Assembly: GCA_937871715.1 (NCBI GenBank)
Contig: CALMOE010000012.1
Span: 1-35,593, forward strand
Direction of reading: 5' to 3'
Length of the DNA stretch: 35,593 nt
Origin: an uncultured Geobacter sp.
Lineage (GTDB): Bacteria > Desulfobacterota > Desulfuromonadia > Geobacterales > DSM-12255
Shown here: one piece after another, positions 32,772 to 35,593 of the stretch
Layout: each line of letters begins with the position of its first letter
How positions within the stretch are numbered: the first letter of the stretch is position 1
Notes under the pieces: model-generated
The model's database searches: none
Told to the model about the DNA's origin: nothing
The model's input: the letters and a program-made list of their open reading frames with translations, nothing else
Translations under genes and position numbers: made by a program

Positions 32772-33767
32772 CTATGCAGCCCCCTGTTTCTGCCCCTTGG
32801 TGACGCTCCAGATGAGCAGCCGGGCAAGGATGTTGATCAGCAGGGTGACGGCCAGGAGGATCAGGCCGATCTCCATCAGGGCAGCGGTGTGGATTTTGGC
32901 CGTGGTCTCGGCGAATTCGTTGGCAATGACGCTCGGCATGGTGTAGGCCGGCGAGAGGAGTGACCAGGAGATCTGGGGGGTGTTGCCGATGACCATGGTG
33001 ACTGCCATGGTCTCGCCGATGGCCCTCCCCAGGCCAAGGATCACCGCACCGAGAATACCCGACTTGCCGTAGGGGAGTACCGCTATCCGGATCGCCTCCC
33101 AGCGGGTCGCCCCCAGGGCCACCGCCGCCTCCCGCTGGCTGCGGGGGACCGCCAGGAGCACCTCCCGGCTGATGGCGGTGATGATCGGCACGATCATGAC
33201 CGCCAGGATCAGCACTCCGGCCATCATGCTCACCCCGTAGGGGGCCCCTTCGAAGAAGGGGAGGAAGCCGAAGTGGTCCACCAACCAGGGCTGGACGCTC
33301 CGCTGTAGCCAGGGGGCCATCACCAGAACCCCCCAGAGTCCGTAGATGACGCTGGGGATGGCCGCCAGCAGCTCGACCAGGGAGGCGATGGCGCTGCCGA
33401 GCCGGTGCGGCACGATTTCGGTGATCAGCAGGGCGGTTGCCACGCTCAAGGGGGTGGCGAGGAGAATGGCGAGGACCGAGGAGATGACGGAGCCGAAGAG
33501 AAAGGGGAGGGCGCCGAACTCCTCCTGGACGGCATCCCACTCACTCCCGGTGAGGAACTTCCCGCCGAACGCCGTGATTGAAGGCAGACTCTCCCTGGTC
33601 ATCTGCCAGATCATGAGAAGGAGAATTGCCAGGATGGAGAGGGCGAAGAAGGCGGTCAGTCTCCGGAATATCCTGTCCCCCGCCCGTCCCGGTGCTGCAA
33701 CGGTTTCCGCATGCGTTTGTTCACTGGTCATGGTTTTGTTCCCGAGAATCAAGTCCTGCTGTTGCAT
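32772..33767 (-). CDS. pstC: Phosphate ABC transporter permease PstC
   Basis: This permease has about 331 residues and six predicted membrane segments. The N-terminal segment (RRLTAFFALSILAILLLMIWQM) is followed by the PstC-type loop SLPSITAFGGKFLTGSEWDAVQEEFGALPFLFGSVISS. The EAA loop is REAAVALGATRWEAIRIAVLPYG. A start 12 codons downstream at the second ATG (33731, GGGA upstream) is about as likely as the ATG at 33767. The gene lies 133 bp after pstS, a gap that holds a double-hairpin repeat. Confidence 0.96.
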   Translation of the reverse strand: MQQQDLILGNKTMTSEQTHAETVAAPGRAGDRIFRRLTAFFALSILAILLLMIWQMTRESLPSITAFGGKFLTGSEWDAVQEEFGALPFLFGSVISSVLAILLATPLSVATALLITEIVPHRLGSAIASLVELLAAIPSVIYGLWGVLVMAPWLQRSVQPWLVDHFGFLPFFEGAPYGVSMMAGVLILAVMIVPIITAISREVLLAVPRSQREAAVALGATRWEAIRIAVLPYGKSGILGAVILGLGRAIGETMAVTMVIGNTPQISWSLLSPAYTMPSVIANEFAETTAKIHTAALMEIGLILLAVTLLINILARLLIWSVTKGQKQGAA

Positions 33768-33827
33768 GGTTGTAACACTCCACCGGACGAAAAAGAGCCC
33801 GGAAGACGGTCGTCGACCGGGTGGACG

Positions 33828-33904
33828 GTAACCCCTCCAAACCTCCCCTTGTCAGGGGAGGCTGAAGACTTCCCCCCTGATAAGGGGGGATCGAGGGGGG
33901 TTAC
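33828..33904. repeat. Double-hairpin repeat between pstS and pstC
   Basis: Two perfect 8-bp stems, CCTCCCCT/AGGGGAGG (33842-33861, loop TGTC) and TCCCCCCT/AGGGGGGA (33871-33890, loop GATA), are enclosed by an outer stem GTAACCCC / GGGGTTAC (33828-33835, 33897-33904). The result is a three-way-junction fold. It overlaps the pstS stop codon. Confidence 0.88.
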
Positions 33905-34917
33905 TTGATGGTCTTGATGCTTTTCTCCACCATCTTCGCCACGTTTTCCGGCAGCGGCGCGTAGAGCAGAGCGCTTGCCATCTTTTGCCCCTTGTGGAGA
34001 CTCCAGTTTAGGAACTCGACCAGTTTCTTCCCCTTGGCCGGGTCTTTCTGGTTCTCGTAGACCAGTAGCCAGGTGAAGCCAACGATGGGGTAGGCGTCCT
34101 TGCCGGGCTGGTTGACCAGGGAGATCCGGTAGTCGGCCGGCATGCTTTTCACTGCTGCAGCGGCTGCGGCACTGGTGGTCTTGATGGAGGGGACGACCCA
34201 GCTGCCGCTGGCGTTGCGCAGGGTTGCGAAGGGGAGCTTGTTCTCGAAGGCATAGGCCAGTTCCACGTAGCCGATGGTGTACTGGGTGGTCTTGATCTGG
34301 CCGGCAACCCCCTCGTTACCCTTGCCGCCGAGACCGACCGGCCACTTGACCGATTTCCCCTGGCCGACCTTGGATTTCCACTCGCCGCTCACGCCGGAGA
34401 GGAAGTCGGTGAAGATGCTGGTGGTACCGCTGCCGTCGGAGCGGTGTACGACGATGATCGGCTTGTCGGGGAGTGCCACACCCTTGTTGTCGTCGGCGAT
34501 GCGCGGGTCGTTCCACTTGGTGATCTTGCCGAGGAAGATGTCGGCCACATCCTCGACCTTCAGTTTCAGGCCGGCGGGTACGCCGGGGAGGTTGTAGGTT
34601 ACCACGACGGCGCCCATGACTGTCGGGATGTGGAGCAGCTTGCCCGGGGCAGCGGCGAGCTCCTTGTCCGTCAGAAAGGCATCGCTGGCGCCGAAATCCA
34701 CGGTCTGTGCGGTGATCTGCTTGACGCCGCCGCCGGAGCCGATGGACTGGTAGTTGAACTTGACCGACTTGTCGATCTTGGCGTACTCGCTGAACCACTT
34801 GGAGTAGAGCGGGTAGGGGAAGGTGGCGCCGGCGCCGTTGATCAGGGTCTCGGCGCTGGCAAGGCTGGCGAGGGCCAGAAGACCTGCCGCGGTGAGGGAC
34901 AGTATTTTCTTGAGCAT
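33901..34917 (-). CDS. pstS: Periplasmic phosphate-binding protein PstS
   Basis: This 338-residue exported protein captures phosphate for PstCAB. The ATG at 34917 is chosen (GAGGAG 8 bp upstream), giving the signal peptide MLKKILSLTAAGLLALASLASA. The mature protein shows the PstS motifs INGAGATFPYPLYSKWF, FNYQSIGSGGGVKQI, VDFGASDAFL, VVHRSDGSGTTSIFTDFLS and GNEGVAGQIKTTQYTIGYVE; these Ser/Thr/Asp/Arg-containing loops bind phosphate. Length matches the E. coli type. An upstream in-frame ATG (34950) would put a charged stretch before the signal. A Pho-box-like repeat lies about 60 bp upstream. Confidence 0.97.
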   Translation of the reverse strand: MLKKILSLTAAGLLALASLASAETLINGAGATFPYPLYSKWFSEYAKIDKSVKFNYQSIGSGGGVKQITAQTVDFGASDAFLTDKELAAAPGKLLHIPTVMGAVVVTYNLPGVPAGLKLKVEDVADIFLGKITKWNDPRIADDNKGVALPDKPIIVVHRSDGSGTTSIFTDFLSGVSGEWKSKVGQGKSVKWPVGLGGKGNEGVAGQIKTTQYTIGYVELAYAFENKLPFATLRNASGSWVVPSIKTTSAAAAAAVKSMPADYRISLVNQPGKDAYPIVGFTWLLVYENQKDPAKGKKLVEFLNWSLHKGQKMASALLYAPLPENVAKMVEKSIKTIK

Positions 34918-34958
34918 GTTCGTTTTCTCCTCGTGTTGGTTCCGTTTCATTGACTCTC

Positions 34959-34991
34959 AGGCTAGCAGCTCGATGTTACAGCTCTGTTACG
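34959..34991 (-). promoter_or_regulatory. Putative PhoB-box promoter for pstS
   Basis: On the minus strand CGTAACA-GAGC-TGTAACA (34991-34974) gives two 7-bp half-sites 4 bp apart. After 9 bp comes TAGCCT (34964-34959), a weak -10. Layout and GTAAC core match the site before DUF47-pit. Confidence 0.6.
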
Positions 34992-35016
34992 ACTCTGCTA
35001 AAGTTACGGCAAATTG

Positions 35017-35454
35017 TCACAAATCCTCCCTGACCCTGCGCGGCGAGAAGCGCACCGCCACGATCCGCACCCCCGCCAGGGAGAGTACCAGGGCGATGAC
35101 CATGGCGATCTGCTGCCACTCCATCTCCCGGTACCAGAAGGCCATCACCTCGGTGAGCACGGAGACGATGACCGTGTCGATGATGTAGGTCACCTTCACT
35201 CGTCCCTCGGTGAAGTAGGCCAGGGCGGTGCGCAGTACCTCCACCATGGCGAGAACCGTCAGGGTGTCCACCAGGATAGTTCTGAAAAACTCGTGGAACT
35301 CCAGGTGGAAGACCAGGCGCAGGTCGCGGAAGGTCCAGGCGATCCCCGCCAGGATGGCGATGAAGATGGCGACGATTAGCAGGGAGAGGAGCAGGCGGGC
35401 GAGGGCTTCGAAGAAACGGGTTATTTTCAGGTCGACTGCTTCGGTCTGGAACAT
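35017..35454 (-). CDS. psiE: PsiE-family (phosphate-starvation-inducible) membrane protein
   Basis: This is a 145-residue inner-membrane protein of unknown biochemical role. Four hydrophobic segments are visible: ARLLLSLLIVAIFIAILAGI, FRTILVDTLTVLAMVEVLRTAL, VTYIIDTVIVSVLTEVMAFW and IAMVIALVLSLAGVRIVAV. The LVDTLTVLAMVEVLRTALAYF and YIIDTVIVSVLTEV blocks are characteristic of the PsiE domain. A perfect AAGGAGGAG ribosome site precedes the ATG. It lies 99 bp upstream of pstS on the same strand, which fits a phosphate-linked role; E. coli psiE is Pho-regulated. Its own promoter is not in view. Confidence 0.8.
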   Translation of the reverse strand: MFQTEAVDLKITRFFEALARLLLSLLIVAIFIAILAGIAWTFRDLRLVFHLEFHEFFRTILVDTLTVLAMVEVLRTALAYFTEGRVKVTYIIDTVIVSVLTEVMAFWYREMEWQQIAMVIALVLSLAGVRIVAVRFSPRRVREDL

Positions 35455-35464
35455 CGCTCCTCCT

Positions 35465-35593
35465 TCAGGCTGCCTGCAACTGTTCCTCGGCAGGGTTGGT
35501 GCAGCGGGCCGGCAGGTGGCAGGCTCCGCAACTCAGTTCCAGCCGGCTAAGCAGGCTCCAGTGGATCTGGTTGGTGCTGTCGCACCGGTCGCA
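35465..35593 (-). CDS. C-terminal end of a cysteine-rich protein (start outside window)
   Basis: Only the last 42 residues are present, running in from the right edge. They hold five cysteines: CDRC at the very edge, CGACH in the middle and one later Cys. The CGACH could be a heme motif, or the cysteines could bind a cluster or zinc; the fragment is too short to decide. Its stop is 10 bp before the psiE ATG, so the two genes probably share a transcript. Confidence 0.5.
   Translation of the reverse strand, partial: CDRCDSTNQIHWSLLSRLELSCGACHLPARCTNPAEEQLQAA

Noticed and set aside
1-35593. CRISPR arrays, tRNA or rRNA genes, prophage or transposase genes
   Set aside because: No regularly spaced repeats, cloverleaf sequences, rRNA segments, or integrase/transposase motifs were seen on either strand.

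Overview
The window is 35.6 kb of GC-rich, densely coded bacterial chromosome. The gene content fits a Geobacter/Pelobacter-like member of the Desulfuromonadia: a small c-type cytochrome, a DUF1318 lipoprotein, a TSCPD-domain protein, oleC/oleD homologues, a hybrid CheA cluster and a GGG-rich codon style. This placement is inferred from gene families, not from a marker gene. I saw no rRNA, tRNA, CRISPR array, integrase or transposase.

Left part, 1-8.9 kb. The window opens inside a YdbH-like envelope protein, followed by a YdbL-family (DUF1318) lipoprotein. Next is a TonB-dependent receptor broken by two single-base frameshifts, each at a run of seven G, and its overlapping neighbour, an ABC-type substrate-binding protein. 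Small genes follow: an FmdB-type zinc ribbon, a short unknown, a lysozyme-like transglycosylase on the other strand, and a translationally coupled TSCPD protein and SlyD-type prolyl isomerase. A 344-bp intergenic region with DnaA-box-like sites and an operator-like palindrome precedes a diheme cytochrome. A 19-bp-stem terminator closes this part.

Minus-strand block, 8.9-20.9 kb. In transcription order it reads ybgC-like thioesterase, GT2 glycosyltransferase, ispD, ispF, then a chemosensory set (cheR, cheW, mcp, hybrid cheA, cheB, single receiver), then cysS. The chemosensory genes appear to sit inside an older ispD-ispF-cysS neighbourhood. Its CheR is fused to a receiver that has lost its phosphorylation residues.

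Plus-strand block, 21.1-28.4 kb. A MoxR-type AAA ATPase is paired with a VWA/metallopeptidase-like protein that lacks the catalytic Glu. A small unknown gene and rimO follow. After a terminator come oleC and oleD without oleA or oleB beside them. A second bidirectional terminator ends the block.

Phosphate block, 28.5-35.5 kb, minus strand. The order is psiE-like, pstS, pstC, pstA, pstB, phoU, terminator, then DUF47 and pit. Two PhoB-box-like repeats (7-4-7 spacing, GTAAC cores) lie upstream of pstS and of DUF47-pit. This suggests that both high-affinity and Pit-type transport answer to phosphate limitation.

Two kinds of structured repeat punctuate these operons. One is a roughly 120-140 bp imperfect palindrome present twice (22166-22303 and 30994-31114), with compensatory changes between the copies. 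The other is a double-hairpin element between pstS and pstC.
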